The notes: generated by a model from the sequence alone, not told the origin. A stretch of 64,000 nucleotides of DNA from Gnetum montanum (GCA_015680685.1 MNCI01015910.1:186940-250939), one strand, 5' to 3'; shown: positions 32,270 through 43,506, numbered from the stretch's first letter. A program made the numbers and translations.

Positions 32270-33165
32270 AAGAAAGGAGGAGAACCCATTCGTGTTCGAG
32301 AAAGAGCACCATTTGTAATGCTTCTGGTCGGAAGTTGGCAACATCACTGTGGTGACAATTTTCCAGGAAAGCTCCAACATCGTACCATAGTTGGGTAAGG
32401 TAGAGGCTAGCTACATTCATATGTAGTCCCAAACACTTTTTATTCCATAGACCATGGATGCTCACTAGTACCTCTATGTTCAACAAGGGACGGCAAGGAT
32501 TGGATCTGATTATAGGAATAAGCTTATGGAGCAGATTGCGGAGAGCGAACAAGTATACTATATTCTCAAGGGCGTGACGTTCTATGTCATCAATAGAGAA
32601 ATCGATCATGATTTGCGCATCATCAGCTTCCTCTACGACGAGAATCCATCCCTGAGGGTGAAAAGGCAGCACCAAACATTCTTTGTCGGTGGAGGACGAT
32701 ACCCCCAGAGTATATTCTCGATCTTCAGAAGGGCAATTGCTAAATTGCTGGGAATTTTGGAGAGGGAGGTGCACATGTATTTTGGAATACATAGATGGAT
32801 GAAAGCAGTGGGGAGAGCTAGGATTCAGTATGACCATGGAGCGCATCAAACCACCATCACCACCAAGGTCACGTTAAATCTGGAAGCCCTTCAATCTGCA
32901 CCAAAAGAAGCCCAAAGTCTCCAACGATAGTGGCCAATACATCTATTATGATCAACATGACTTTAAACCCCTGGAAATCCTTGATCTTGGGATTTCCATC
33001 ACCAACATTTCTCAGGGAGCCATGATGATGCTACACAAGAACAGCCATGCCACCAAGGTGTCAATTGTGCTCAGAGGCAACGGAACGTTGCAGTTGGCCA
33101 TCGAAAATCCCTCTTATCCTGCTTTCCAAACATGGTCCGAACAAGAAGAAGAAGAATGGGAACAC
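32270..33165 (+). pseudogene. Vicilin-like (7S globulin) fragment with both cupin domains, in the 3' LTR of element D
   Basis: The start reads NPFVFEKEHH. The first cupin follows as in the 5' LTR copy (VYYILKGVTFYVINREIDHD, FFVGGGRYPQSIFSIFR). After a frame change come the linker KPFNLHQKKPKVSNDSGQY and the second cupin: LDLGISITNISQGAMMML, HKNSHATKVSIVLRGNGTLQ, then an acidic tail (EEEEWEH). These match the vicilin pattern PFNL-KKRPSVSN-GQ, LDVSVSFANISQGAMM-PHYNSKATKI, GEGYFEMA. Similarity is lost after about 33165. Frameshifts and stops make it inactive. The coding part shows no intron in cupin 1, which suggests capture from an RNA copy. This is the longer of two LTR copies. Confidence 0.85.
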
Positions 33166-34100
33166 TAAGAATGCAATGGCAAGGCCTTGTTTTGCAATGG
33201 TGGTAGACCTGTATCGGCTGTTGAGGTAGTACATCGTAGTGCACTACTCGGGGCCAGAAGTGGTGGAAGCAGAGGATGATTTGTAGGCCGTGAAGCAGCT
33301 GCATGGTGAAGTGGAGAAGGGAGCCTCCTCAGATTCACCGGAGGCATGGCAATATGTGATGTAATTTTACTATTACACGCTCTGTGTCATGAAAATGCAA
33401 TTTCTGATTTTTGCAGAGAAGGAGCACATCCACACCTTGAAATTCACGTGGCACGACGCTTTCAATCTGCAAAAGCAGACCTTGTAGTAGAACATTCATC
33501 TTGGAAAGGCCACGATCAATTGAACATCACACGGAAAAATTACTGAATGTAGTGGCAGGGCGTTGTTGTGCGGTGGCAGTTCACATATGGTTTTGGTTGA
33601 AATCGGTGTTGGGAATGGGGTAGAGCATGTGTCCATTTCTATGGGTTTTACTTAGAGGCAAGAAAGGAAAGAAACGAACCAGTAGTTGAAGAATGACCAA
33701 CTAGCTAATTACTACCGTCGTTCTTGCAATTGTTACTTATAATTTGCGCAGCAATTTACTAGTACGTGGGTTAAAAATAATAATAATAATAAGGTGCAGG
33801 GAAGTGCAAATGAAGATGATTTATTAAATTGCAAAGATCAGCCTTATTGACTCTAAAGATTGTACAGCCGCCTTCACCCACATTTACACTAAGGTGTATG
33901 CTAAATTACCTCTTACTACCACCTGTTTATGAAATTACTAGGGCATCGGTGGTTAATGATATTTAATAATTGAAAACTTTAAAAAATGATAATTGAATGA
34001 AGCTCCTATAGTATGAAGACCTTGGCTTGAATTTTTAATTGAGACTTATGAAAGAAATATTTGTAAAATGTGTAAAGACACATGCCAATATTAGCATGAT
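33166..34100 (+). other. LTR interior after the vicilin fragment
   Basis: There is no clear coding. A possible splice acceptor (CTGATTTTTGCAG at about 33417) may mark a leftover intron of the captured gene. The frame at 33346-33546 after it is not recognised. The AT-rich region beyond 33600 is ordinary LTR sequence. Confidence 0.4.
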
Positions 34101-34121
34101 TTTCTCCTAACTTCCCAACTT

Positions 34122-34166
34122 CCTAACTTGTTGGGCAAGTAAGATGTCCTAACTTGTTGGGTAAGT
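34122..34166 (+). repeat. 26 bp tandem repeat upstream of the element D TATA box
   Basis: CCTAACTTGTTGGGCAAGT at 34122-34140 and CCTAACTTGTTGGGTAAGT at 34148-34166, one substitution apart. They end about 70 bases before the TATA box, a position typical of LTR enhancer repeats. Confidence 0.7.
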
Positions 34167-34234
34167 TATAACTTCCTTACTTGGGAGAGAAGTTAGCTAA
34201 GATATTTTGGAATATCTAACTACCTTTTGAACCC

Positions 34235-34242
34235 TATAAAAA
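34235..34242 (+). promoter_or_regulatory. TATA box of the element D LTR
   Basis: TATAAAAA in the context ACCCTATAAAAAGGCTTC, downstream of the 26 bp repeats. Confidence 0.7.
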
Positions 34243-35459
34243 GGCTTCAAGGGTTAGAGGAAAAATATATCACACTTTGGGGACACACTCAGGGTCTTGG
34301 AGAAAGAGCATTTGTAAAGAAGACATTGTGAAAGATTGCTTGTAAGATGACTTGCTAAAGGCAACATTTCAGCCTCTTTGTTGTAGTCCTGTGAGTTATG
34401 CTTATGATTTTTTATTTTGTTTAAATTTTTTAGCTAGTGGTTTAGATAGTATCATGCTTGGCAAGTAATTTTGGGATTTTTAGATTTCTCTTATTGTTCT
34501 TGTTGCATGATAGAAACTTTCTATTAAAATTTTTCCATAGAAGAGCTTATGTTTAAAAGCCTTAAGAGCATTTTAGTAGTTAATTTATTATTGTTCAATG
34601 TATAAGAACCTCTATTGATATTGTTGTAAGAGAGCCTCTGCATGTATTCAAGTCGTTGAACGATTCAATAGTCAAGAGGGTTCAGAAAATCTTTGGTATT
34701 TTGATAGGACCAGAATAGCTTCTTTTATCTTTAAAGTGAATCTCCATGGTATTTCAATTAGAAATTGTCAAGTATTTTGAAGTTTCTGTTGAATAAAATT
34801 GTTGACATCCATTATCTAGCCAAAATGGAGTCTTGTAAGTGATAGTTTACGCAGCAAATTTTTGGGTAGCATAGTAGGATTGTCTTGAAGAAATTGCTTA
34901 TTTGAGCATTGGAAGTTTGAATAATTCGTAGTTATTAAATTTGGGATAGCTTTATTGCGAAGTGTTTACTTGTATCATTTTACCTTGTTTAAATGTTTGA
35001 GATCTTTACACAAATCTGCTTTCTTTTTCTCTTCTTTCTATTTCCATTGAATCTCGCTCTATTTCTAGTTTTCTTGTGGAACTATCTCTTTCTCTGTGGA
35101 AAATTAGAAGTAGATTCGCAGAGTTGTGCTCAAATGTTTTTGCAAAACTTTATTTGTTACAAGTAGATATTATAAGGACCGCGTAGACTAGGCAATTGAA
35201 CAAAATAGGAACTCTCAATAACTCACGGTACTTGGCAAGGTTGGCTGAATCTCTTTAAGATAAGTTATTTGTAGTTTATACACAACGCAATCATTTCATT
35301 TTTCACAACCGCACACCGCAATAGCACACACACATACTCAGATTAACTACTGAGTCTATTTGGAGGTATCTGGGCCTTGGTGTTGCCAAAAGACTAGCAA
35401 GCACCTAAATCCTGTTCGAGGACACTCGTTGGTGATCGCGTCCCAAACGGTCGCTAACA

Positions 35460-35464
35460 GTTCC
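35460..35464. other. Target site duplication of element D (right), GTTCC
   Basis: Exact match to 26992-26996. Removing D and one copy restores a continuous RT frame. Confidence 0.9.
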
Positions 35465-36330
35465 AACATTTAGTCCTAAGCATATTTCAACAACAAATAG
35501 GAAAAAGAGTGGAATTATTTATGGATGACTTCTCTACTTATGGGACAAACTTTGATTAAGCCTTAGACTGGTTAGAGAAAGTGCTAAAATGATGCGTTGA
35601 AACCAACCTAAAGCTCAACTGGTAGAAAAGCCATTTGATGGTTCAAGAGGGCGTAGTACTGGGGCATAAGATTTCTCAATCAGGAATAGAGGTAGACCCA
35701 GAAAAAGTTAAGGTTATCCAAGGAATCACTTGACAACTAGAAATGATCAAAGATATTCGGTCATTCCTTGGACACACTGGCTACTACAGGAGATTCATTG
35801 AGAACTTCTCCAAGATTGCCAAGCCGTTGGTAGAATTAACGAGAAAAGATGCACCCTTCGAATGGACCAGGGAATGTGAACGAGCATTCCAAACTCTAAA
35901 ATAAAGGCTTGTGGAAACCCCTATTCTACAAGCCCCCGAATGGTCCAGACTATTTCATATAATGGCCGACACATCTAATTATGCCTTAGGAGCCGTACTA
36001 ACATAGTTAGATGAACAAAAATGCCATTATTACATCCACTATGCAAGTAAGAGTATTGTTGGTGCATAACTCAACTACACAACTATAGAAAAGGAATTAA
36101 TGGCTGTAGTGTTTGCACTGGAAAAATTTAGGCACTATGTGTTGGGCTACAAAGTGTACATTCATATAGATCATAGTGCAATTCGGTTCCTTATGAACAA
36201 GCCAATGGTTAGCCCTCATATTATACATTGGTTGGTAATCTTTCATGAGTTCAATTTAACAATAGTAGATCGAAAGGGCACCAAGAACGTAGTTGTCGAT
36301 CATTTATCTTGGTTGCATTGGGATAACAAA
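35465..36330 (+). pseudogene. Reverse transcriptase C-terminal half and RNase H of element C
   Basis: It continues the RT after element D: QHLVLSIFQQQI, the catalytic box FMDDFSTYG (35520), [40 protein letters not shown]. RNase H follows: MADTSNYALGAVL with the first catalytic Asp, TTIEKELMAVVFALEKFRHY with the Glu, and IHIDHSAIRFLMNKP with another Asp (35960-36200). The block from GYKVYIHIDH to VVDHLSWL is typical Athila. Stops at 35559, 35591, 35623, 35901 and 36067 are of the C-to-T kind. Confidence 0.9.
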
Positions 36331-37765
36331 GAGGATGAATATGCCATATCTGATCATTTTTCTGACAAAACCCTCTTTGCTAGTATAGTGAGTAACCAAC
36401 CCACGAGAACAAATTGGTATAGTAGCATTCTTACTTATCTCCTTTCCCAACAAACACCACAGGGGTTGGACTTTAGGAAGAAGCAACAATTTCTTCACAA
36501 AACCAAGTACTTCATGGAAATCAAGGGACAACTCTATAAAGTCTATCTTGATGGCTTGGTTCGATGGTGTGTGCCCGATGAGGATCAATTAAGAGTTCTC
36601 CAGGATACTCATGAGGGTCCCTGTGGGGGCCACTATGTAGGGAGATGAACGACCATTAAGATCCTACTTGCAGGATATTACTGGCCTATGCTATTTTGAG
36701 ATGCCCATCAATTTGTCCAATCCTATGAGCACTGTCAACAAGATGGTGGAATGACTACTAGAATGGAGGGTCCACAACAATGGATTCAACCCTTGGAACC
36801 CTTCAAAATTTGGGGAATAGATTTTATGGGGCCTATTACACCGATGTCCAATGGGAAAGCTTATATCATTGTTGCTATTGACTATTTAACCAAATGGGTT
36901 GAAGTAGCTACTGTAATAGATTGCACATTGTCTACCGTTGCATGATTTTTACAACAACAAATTGTAAACAAGTTTGGCATGCCACGTGCACTCATCTCTG
37001 ATAATGGAACACATTTTATGGGTGCAACCTTTCGCAAGTTGATGCAACGCTTAGGGGTTGAACATAAATTGACAACACCTTATCACCCCCAAGCTAATGG
37101 CTAAGTTGAGGTTACCAATCAGGAGATTATGAGAATATTAACAAGAACAATTAGCAAATTTAGGCGATATTGGAGCACGAAATTGAATGATGCTCTCTGG
37201 GCGTACCACTCCACTTGGAAACTCCCTATAGGCTAATCTCCCAATGAGTTGGTGTACGGAAAAATCCCAAAAATTTCCAATTCAAACTGAGCTCCGTACA
37301 TTGTCCATGACATGTGACCTCCACCTTGACCTTGATCTAGCACAAAAATAAAGAGTGGCGTCTCTAAACGTGCTAGACGAGAATCGATTGGTTGCCCTGT
37401 CATCAAATGAGATACACAAGGCACATAACAAGCAACGACATGACTTAAGAATTCGAAGGGTTAGGTACCAACCAGGAGATAAGGTCTTTTATTGGAACCC
37501 CACGCACGTACCACAATGCACAAAATTTCAAACATTGTGGGAAGGATCTTACATTATTCATACAACCTTTCCCTCGGGAGCCATGTCAATATACAAGCCT
37601 GAAAGCCCTGACAAGAGATTACTCGTCAATGTGCAACAAACAAAACCTTTCCATGAACTAAGAACAGCTAGTGCAAATTACACCTCTGATAGTGGACAAC
37701 CATGCTCATTATTTTGGATCTCTCCCTTTCAATTCAATCATGGGGGAGATGGCCACCTATGCTAA
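36331..37765 (+). pseudogene. Integrase of element C
   Basis: The zinc-binding part has HEGPCGGHYVGR, YYWPMLF and HCQQDGG (36605-36740). The DDE core has GIDFMGPITPMSNGKAY (Asp 1), ALISDNGTHFMGATFRKLM (Asp 2, 36985-37040) and VEVTNQEIMRILTRTISKF (Glu, 37105). The C-terminal part (37355-37700) has LDENRLVALSSNEIHKAH, RYQPGDKVFYWNPTHVP and LWEGSYIIHTTFPSGAM, a typical end of Athila-like integrases. The natural stop is near 37763. A frameshift near 37290 separates the core from the C-terminal part. It would insert the DNA copy in the genome. Confidence 0.9.
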
Positions 37766-39671
37766 TCATTTGAGGCCCTCAGTTGTTTTAATTTTTTGTC
37801 TTACACATTTTTGTTTTACAAATTTTTGTATTACATATTTTTTTTTTACAAATTTCTTTAACTTTTCTTCTTCTTTTTTTACAACATCATTCAAACTTTT
37901 TCATTTCTTGTGTGTGTATTATCCATCTTGTCAAGTTTGTCATTTAATAAGTGTTCTTAATGATGGTACGAACTGTTTTTCTATTGGTTGCTAATGTTTG
38001 GTTTTTACCTTTAAGTTATGATGTTGATATTAAGGTATGGTTCTTTTGATATGACAGGCAATGAATCCACTTTATATATACATCCAAAATTTCTATGGTC
38101 TCTCTCGGCTTGGAAATGTATAGTCCCTTTCTAAATAAGAACTATAACGAATCGGTGACTGGCCATTTCTCAAACTAAGGAAGGACTCAAGGATTGAAAA
38201 GGGTGTGACTTCAAGGGAACTTGATGCATTTGTGTTGGCCATTCTCTTGGGTTCTTGGATGTTTTCTTCTTGAGTTTTCTTATAGTTTCGACGTCACTCA
38301 ATTATTGGGAAGCTGAGCAAATAAAAATAACAAAGTCTTTGCATGGTGTGGTTCTCACGTATAAACACATAAAACCAAAAAAAAATAACAAGAAAAAAAA
38401 AACAACAGTGAGAATTCAAAGCACACCCCTTAGACAAAATAATCATTTGGGCTACAGGAACTGGTTATGGAACTAAAATAAAAATTTTCCCTCTAACTAA
38501 GGCCCTTCTCGCTTCCCATTCTATTCTCCTTTGTTTTGTTGGAATGGTGGTGGCTCTTTGGGAAGGAATTATTGTTATTTCAAGGGGGTGGATTGGCCAA
38601 ATGCATTAATGCGAAGTCACTGGATGTGGTTTTTTTGAGGCCGGACTTGGAATGGGATCTACTAAGTCACATTAATCATTCACTACACACGGAGCTGTAC
38701 ACCACCTTGTTTGTGGGATTCCATTCCATTCTCTTCTCTCCATCCTTCTCTCCATTGTTCACCTCATTGTTGGTTGTATCATTAGTGTATATTTTGGTTG
38801 ATGCATCGTTTTCTTTTTGGTAAATTCTTGTGGTTAAACCTTTAACTCTTGTTCCAAATGACATTCCTAGAGCCTACAGACTCTTCGAATGTGGGTTTGT
38901 CAGGGCATTAAGGGCATGAGCCTGCTTTGGGAAGGACCCATTGGCATTCCTATTTGGTGCACCAATTAAATTCTTTCCCTTAAAAATTTGTGTAATCAAC
39001 TCTATTTCGTTCATTTCCATCTTGACATCCATTTCATCGAAGTTATAGTTGTCTCTTTTTCTCCATCTTTCTTGTTCCTTTTCTTTCTCCATTCTATCAC
39101 TACTGGAGGTTCGCTCTTAGTCATGGGGGTCCGGACCCAAATTTTTTTGATTTTCTCCTAACCCCTACACCTTTGGTAGTCACCATTAGTATATCTCCAG
39201 ATCCGCATCAACCATACCACAACTCAGCCAATGGACCTTTCACCGAAGCAAGGTATCAATTACATTATGATTCATTTACCCTTGCTACTAAAAGATGGTG
39301 TTGTATGTGTATATGGCAATCATACAACAACAGATTGGATCTGGAGGGAACACTTGGAATGGATTGGTGCTGAAATAGCTATGCAAGGAGCAAGATTGAT
39401 GGTGTGCCTATGGATGGACAACAAAGGGCGCAATCTTGGCGTTGGTAGCAGCAGACTTCTTCTCTTTTCTCTCTTCTCTCTCAGCTGCCAAATAAGGCTT
39501 GATGTCAAATGTATAAGGTGTTCACTCTTGTTGTCGTAAACACCAGTTTTGTCTTATTCTGTAATGATTATCCATTCATATGTCAGCCCATTCACCATTA
39601 GTTCCATTTCAGTCAATAATCCCATACCTTCCCAATATTTTTTAAGAAACTCAAGGATGAGTTTTTATTCA
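37766..39671 (+). other. 3' non-coding region of element C with repeated polypurine tracts
   Basis: About 1.9 kb after pol. It is homologous to 61760-63050 of element G. It holds TGGGGGAGATGG at the pol end (37741), TCAAGGGGGTGG (38580), the conserved GCTTTGGGAAGGACCCA motif (38923-38941) and AGTCATGGGGGT (39119). The last is an exact copy of the true polypurine tract at 39671. In Athila elements an env-like gene can occupy this position. Here the frames (for example 39231-39539) are short and unrecognised. Confidence 0.6.
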
Positions 39672-39683
39672 GTCATGGGGGTA
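39672..39683 (+). other. Polypurine tract of element C
   Basis: GTCATGGGGGTA directly before TGATGGG of the 3' LTR. Confidence 0.85.
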
Positions 39684-40546
39684 TGATGGGATGCGATATC
39701 GCATGGGCTGCAATATCACGTATGCGATATCGCATCAGCCGTGATATCGCATCCCATGCAATATTGCGTTGTCCCCCACGATATCGCATACATGATATCG
39801 CGGTCTGCCCCCAGTTCTATAAATAAGAGGTGTCTCTCCCTTGTTTCTGAATCTAAACCTAGACCGTAGCGAAACTCTTGTAGTTTTACCTCTCCAGAGA
39901 TAGAATAATTTCCATGTGCCTACAGTAGGAGCTCCAAAGTGAACGGATCTTTATTCTAACAAATATTGTACCTGAACACAAGTTTGTGTACAGAAATAAA
40001 AATGAACTTCTTAGATAAACCTTGCAGTGCATGGACTAAGCTAGATAGGACTTTACTTATTATTATTTATTGTTTATTATTTAAATGCTTTATTAGTTAA
40101 TTAAATCTCTCTCAACCCTTCTCCCATAGTTAAGTGCATTCTGTACGACCGCTTCGAGCACGTGCGTTACACTTGGTGATCCTAGTAATGAATAGCATTT
40201 GGTAACCAGGGTTGCATTGGTTTAGGGTGTGAACGGTAAGTGGGAACAGATGCTGATGCTAGGTTAATTAAGGCTTAGTTAGTTAGTTAAAGTTAGTTAA
40301 TTAGTCTCTTCACCCTTCACCTCATTAGCATAGGAGATAAAACAGAAAAGATATAAAAATCATATACCTCAGACTTACTTAACCATACAACCGTGACAAA
40401 TACAAGTAAGTCTGGGATGACAATGAATGATTAACCTTAAGTGTTCCATGAGGCGTGTAGGCACTTAGTCTACAGAGTTCGACCGGATCACGTGTGTAAT
40501 GCTCGTATTCGTATGGTTGAGTGTAGGGGTACCTTGTCACTCATTA
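39684..40546 (+). repeat. 3' LTR of element C
   Basis: 863 bp. The part before the TATA box (39818) is 134 bases and contains five GATATC cores, against two in the 5' LTR, mostly as GCGATATCGCAT. It ends CTCATTA where CTCATCA is expected. Confidence 0.92.
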
Positions 40547-40551
40547 GCAAT
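40547..40551. other. Target site duplication of element C (right), GCAAT
   Basis: Exact match to 22107-22111. Confidence 0.9.
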
Positions 40552-41639
40552 GTAGTACTCGGAGGGTATAAGATGATGTGGTGGTGTGCAACAAGTACAA
40601 ATTACAAAAGTTACACAAGTGGGTCCTCCCCAAAGCAGGTTTCAACCTATCATGCCCTTTTGTAACCACACCTTAAAATGTCCATAGGCACTAGAAGGGT
40701 GAAATGCAATCTGCATCGGTGCAAGAAAACACACACATGTTAAATATCATTATGATGAGGTATGGATTCTATGCTACATAAGACACAAGTTATAAATAAT
40801 TGGACAGTGGAGTGAGAAAAATCGTAGAATACCTTGGGCACAATGAATCTTGAGTATGGGGTGTGATTAGGGTATCATTAGCCTTTTGCTCTAAAATCAA
40901 GACCAAGTCCATACATTTGATCAATAACATTGCATTGTTTCATCCAATGATAGACAACCATAAGAGCATTATGACAAAATGACATACGATCACTTGGGAT
41001 TTTGTCCAAGGAAGGAGTGATTTGAATTTCTCTATGGCACATTCTTCTTGATCTTTTCTTTGCTATTTTTCTTCTTTCTTTTCTTTTCTTCTTTTGGCCG
41101 CTTTGGCACTTTTTCATTTCCAATGGTGATCTGGAGAAGCTGCCAACCTTTAGGCATGGGTGCATGTCTTTCCAATGGGACCCTCTAGAATAGCATTGAG
41201 TTTCTTTATTGAGTGCCTTTATTACCCTTACTCCCATTTTTTATTAGATCTACAAAGACCTTAGTACAATCAAGCTACATGATAGCACATACAAATGTCA
41301 CCAAAGAGAATCCACAAGTCCCCTTGATGCCACACCTTGGCCATTCCCACTTAGTTTGTCACTTTTTGCTCTAGGCATAATGAGTACAAAGTTACTTTAA
41401 GTTTTAATGATAACAAGAATATCATCATACCTAGAGTAGAACCTTTTATTAATAGAATGGATGGGTTGATGTTGTGGGCTCATTGTCCAAGTAACTAGTC
41501 CCTTGTGACTCAATAGCACAGAACAACACTTCAACTAATAGGTCACATGAGTATTTTATTCATAAATGAGATCACCCTCAAAAAGATAAAATGACAAGTT
41601 GAAAAGTGAAAAATTGGAAAACAAAAAATTGTAAAACCA
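40552..41639 (-). other. Non-coding part of element B, right of the element C insertion
   Basis: Continues B's non-coding stretch. It is very close to element A at 9140-10140, including the conserved motif (TTTGGGGAGGACCCACTTG on the minus strand, 40615-40640). No gene was accepted. Confidence 0.65.
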
Positions 41640-43380
41640 AAGAAAAGGAAAAACATTTACTAATTCTGCTTGGAAAAACATGCATAGTACTCAAGAGAAT
41701 GATAATGATGAGGTGAAGTAGAGAATGTCGATCTAGTTGGAGAAACAATGTGTTAAACATAATAAGCACTTGGTGTTGGGGCATATGAAGGTTGAGGCCA
41801 GTTTGGCGATGGTCTCCCCCACGATTGGGGGTTTTACCGCTGTAGTTGGACACGGTACTTCTGTACAAATTCTGGATGTAGCATTCCTCCCCAATGCTCA
41901 TGTAAATGTGACAATACTGGGCATTGACCTTTGGGGTGATCGTATAGACAAACATTTCATTGATACTTATGATTTGCAATTGAGCTTCTATCCTTATTTT
42001 CTTCAACCCTTCTTTCCAATTGTCGAATGGTGTTTTGTCTTGTTTCTAAGTTTGGCATCCTCTATTTGCTATAGTTGTTAGAGTGATCTTGCATGGTTCT
42101 ACATCCAATAATGTTTGCATATTCTCTGCATTTTTCATGTACCCACTCCATCATCTTATTAATCTTTGCCTCAATTTCATCTAGTGATTTTAGTATTGGC
42201 AAAGATGGAGATGGTTCCACCTCCTCGTAGTGAGTTGATTTCTCCTCTTCATGATTATGGACCTTCGTTACTTCAAGAGTTTGGTCTTGTTGTGATCTTT
42301 CAACATTCTCCCATTTGGCTATCTCTCCTTCTTCTTTTACTACCCACTTAATAAGCTCTTGGAATTGGTGGGTTCATAGTTCATATAGTTGAGTTGGGAA
42401 ATACATCCCTAGGGTCTCCCTTGTTTCATTACAAGGTCCATCCATGATGTGATACATGAGCCTTTCCTCAAAGAGCCCATGGCTTGGGCATTTTTAACAA
42501 CAAATAATATCTTTCTAAGGCCATGTCCAAGGGTTCATTTTTTCCATTCTTGAATTTGTCTCCTCAAGGCTGACACTCTTGCACAGGTTTGATATCTTTC
42601 ATTGAAGAGTTCTACCATTGTTAGCCAATGGCAAATTGATTTCAGTTTTAAAGACCTATACCATACTTTTTCTTGGTCAACAAGTGTCACAGGAAAAAGC
42701 CTAAGTCTTTACCACACATTATTAATATTGTTTCATGCATAGGCATCATAGAAGGCTTGCAAATGATGTTGCGGATCTAAATCATGGCCTTTTGAAAACT
42801 TGGGAAAGTTGTTTAAATCAAGCTTGGGTAAATAGCTTTTTTTATGATGCCTGCAATATATTTGAATAGCCTTTGTTATATGCATTAGGTTCTTAGTGGC
42901 CAATAGGGGTTCATTGTCACTAAGTAGGTTGTGAATTTGTGAGTTGGGACAATGTTGTCTTTGTTCATGTTGGTGTTCCTGACTTTGCCCATGGGTTCAT
43001 TTTTTATCTCTACACCAACACCTTGAGAAATAGCCATCCATGTCATGACCTAATGTTGAAGGAGTATAGGAAGAGAGAGAACTGGAAGACTCATCATGAC
43101 TTTCATAAGTCTCCCAATCATCCCTTGATGTACTCTTACTGACCATTGAGAAGGTCCTAGGCCTTACAGGCCCCCTCATTTTATGGGATGTCCCATCCTT
43201 ACTAAAGGTGTTTGAGTTGGATGATAAGAGTTCTTGAGTATCATTGGGGTGTCCATGAACATATGAAACTCCTGCATAAGATTGCATACTCCAAACTTCT
43301 TCTTCATCATAAATTTTGTTGGTTCTCCAATGAATTGCCTTACTAGTTGTTGCATTATCATTATCCTATTAAAGAGACAT
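41640..43380 (-). pseudogene. gag of element B
   Basis: The start ATG (43380) is equivalent to that of element A. Readable blocks: NATTSKAIHWRTNKIYDEEE, an N-terminal Ser/Thr/His-rich stretch (43290-42990) longer than in A, DLNNFPKFSKGHDLDPQHHL (42790), VWYRSLKLKSI and ELFNERYQTCARVSALRRQI (42600). After a frameshift near 42535 the homology continues in other frames, to a Pro/His-rich end near 41640. Several stops are present. It aligns with gag of A and C and is inactive. Confidence 0.85.
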
Positions 43381-43488
43381 TGTCATGAATCATATGTAAC
43401 TTAATTGAATTGAATTTAATCTCTTTTATCTAAAAGATATATTGTTAATACCTTGTTACAGCAATCTTATATGATATAATTAGCATCG

Positions 43489-43506
43489 TCCCCAACAATG
43501 GTGTTA
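43489..43506 (-). other. Primer binding site of element B (decayed tRNA-Asp type)
   Basis: TAACACCATTGTTGGGGA on the minus strand. Five changes from the perfect site at 22910, all transitions. Confidence 0.7.

Larger units (their letters stand above)
26997..35459 (+). mobile_element. Element D: Tat-type Ty3/gypsy retrotransposon with a vicilin fragment in its LTR, 5' truncated inside
   Basis: It starts TGTTGGCAC and ends GCTAACA, with GTTCC duplications. The 3' LTR is 3.6 kb (31858-35459). The 5' LTR is cut to its first 1.0 kb (26997-28003) and joined directly to pol. The rest of the 5' LTR, the primer site, gag and protease are deleted. Pol (28016-30723) is followed by an additional small ORF with its own TATA-like site, then a polypurine tract. 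The RT phrases (DGFSCYNQI, RMPFGLLNAGATFQRAMD, VVYLDDITIFS) and the very long LTR fit the Tat lineage. It sits inside the RT of element C. Confidence 0.9.
31858..35459 (+). repeat. 3' LTR of element D (3.6 kb)
   Basis: Begins TGTTGGCAC, ends GCTAACA. It contains a two-cupin vicilin fragment (32270-33165), then non-coding DNA, a 26 bp tandem repeat (34122-34166), and a TATA box (34235). The U3 part is thus about 2.4 kb and holds the captured gene. The last 1.2 kb is R-U5. Such long LTRs are known in Tat elements. Confidence 0.88.
22112..40546 (+). mobile_element. Element C: Athila-like Ty3/gypsy retrotransposon (gag-pol), interrupted by element D
   Basis: LTRs 22112-22908 and 39684-40546, tRNA-Asp primer site, gag, protease, RT, RNase H, integrase, a long 3' non-coding region and a polypurine tract, flanked by GCAAT. 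Without D it is about 9.97 kb. The RT phrase FMDDFSTYG, the protease phrase DLGSRVNLIS, the tRNA-Asp primer and an untranslated stretch after pol all fit the Athila lineage. The coding parts carry many stops and the element is dead. Insertion into element B interrupts B's non-coding part. The last base pair of the 3' LTR reads TA in place of CA. Confidence 0.93.

Noticed and set aside
33071-33347. Minus-strand frames in the LTR of element D
   Set aside because: Shadows of the vicilin fragment and following LTR sequence. No motif.
36304-36588. 94-codon minus-strand frame inside integrase of element C
   Set aside because: Lies opposite the integrase zinc-binding region, which explains the coding-like composition.
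38676-39092. Antisense frames in the 3' region of element C
   Set aside because: They overlap the conserved non-coding motif, and the homologous region of element G has stops in the equivalent frame.
22112-40546. Endogenous pararetrovirus instead of a retrotransposon
   Set aside because: Integrase, LTRs with TG/CA ends, a polypurine tract and 5 bp target duplications are present, and no movement or coat protein motif was seen.
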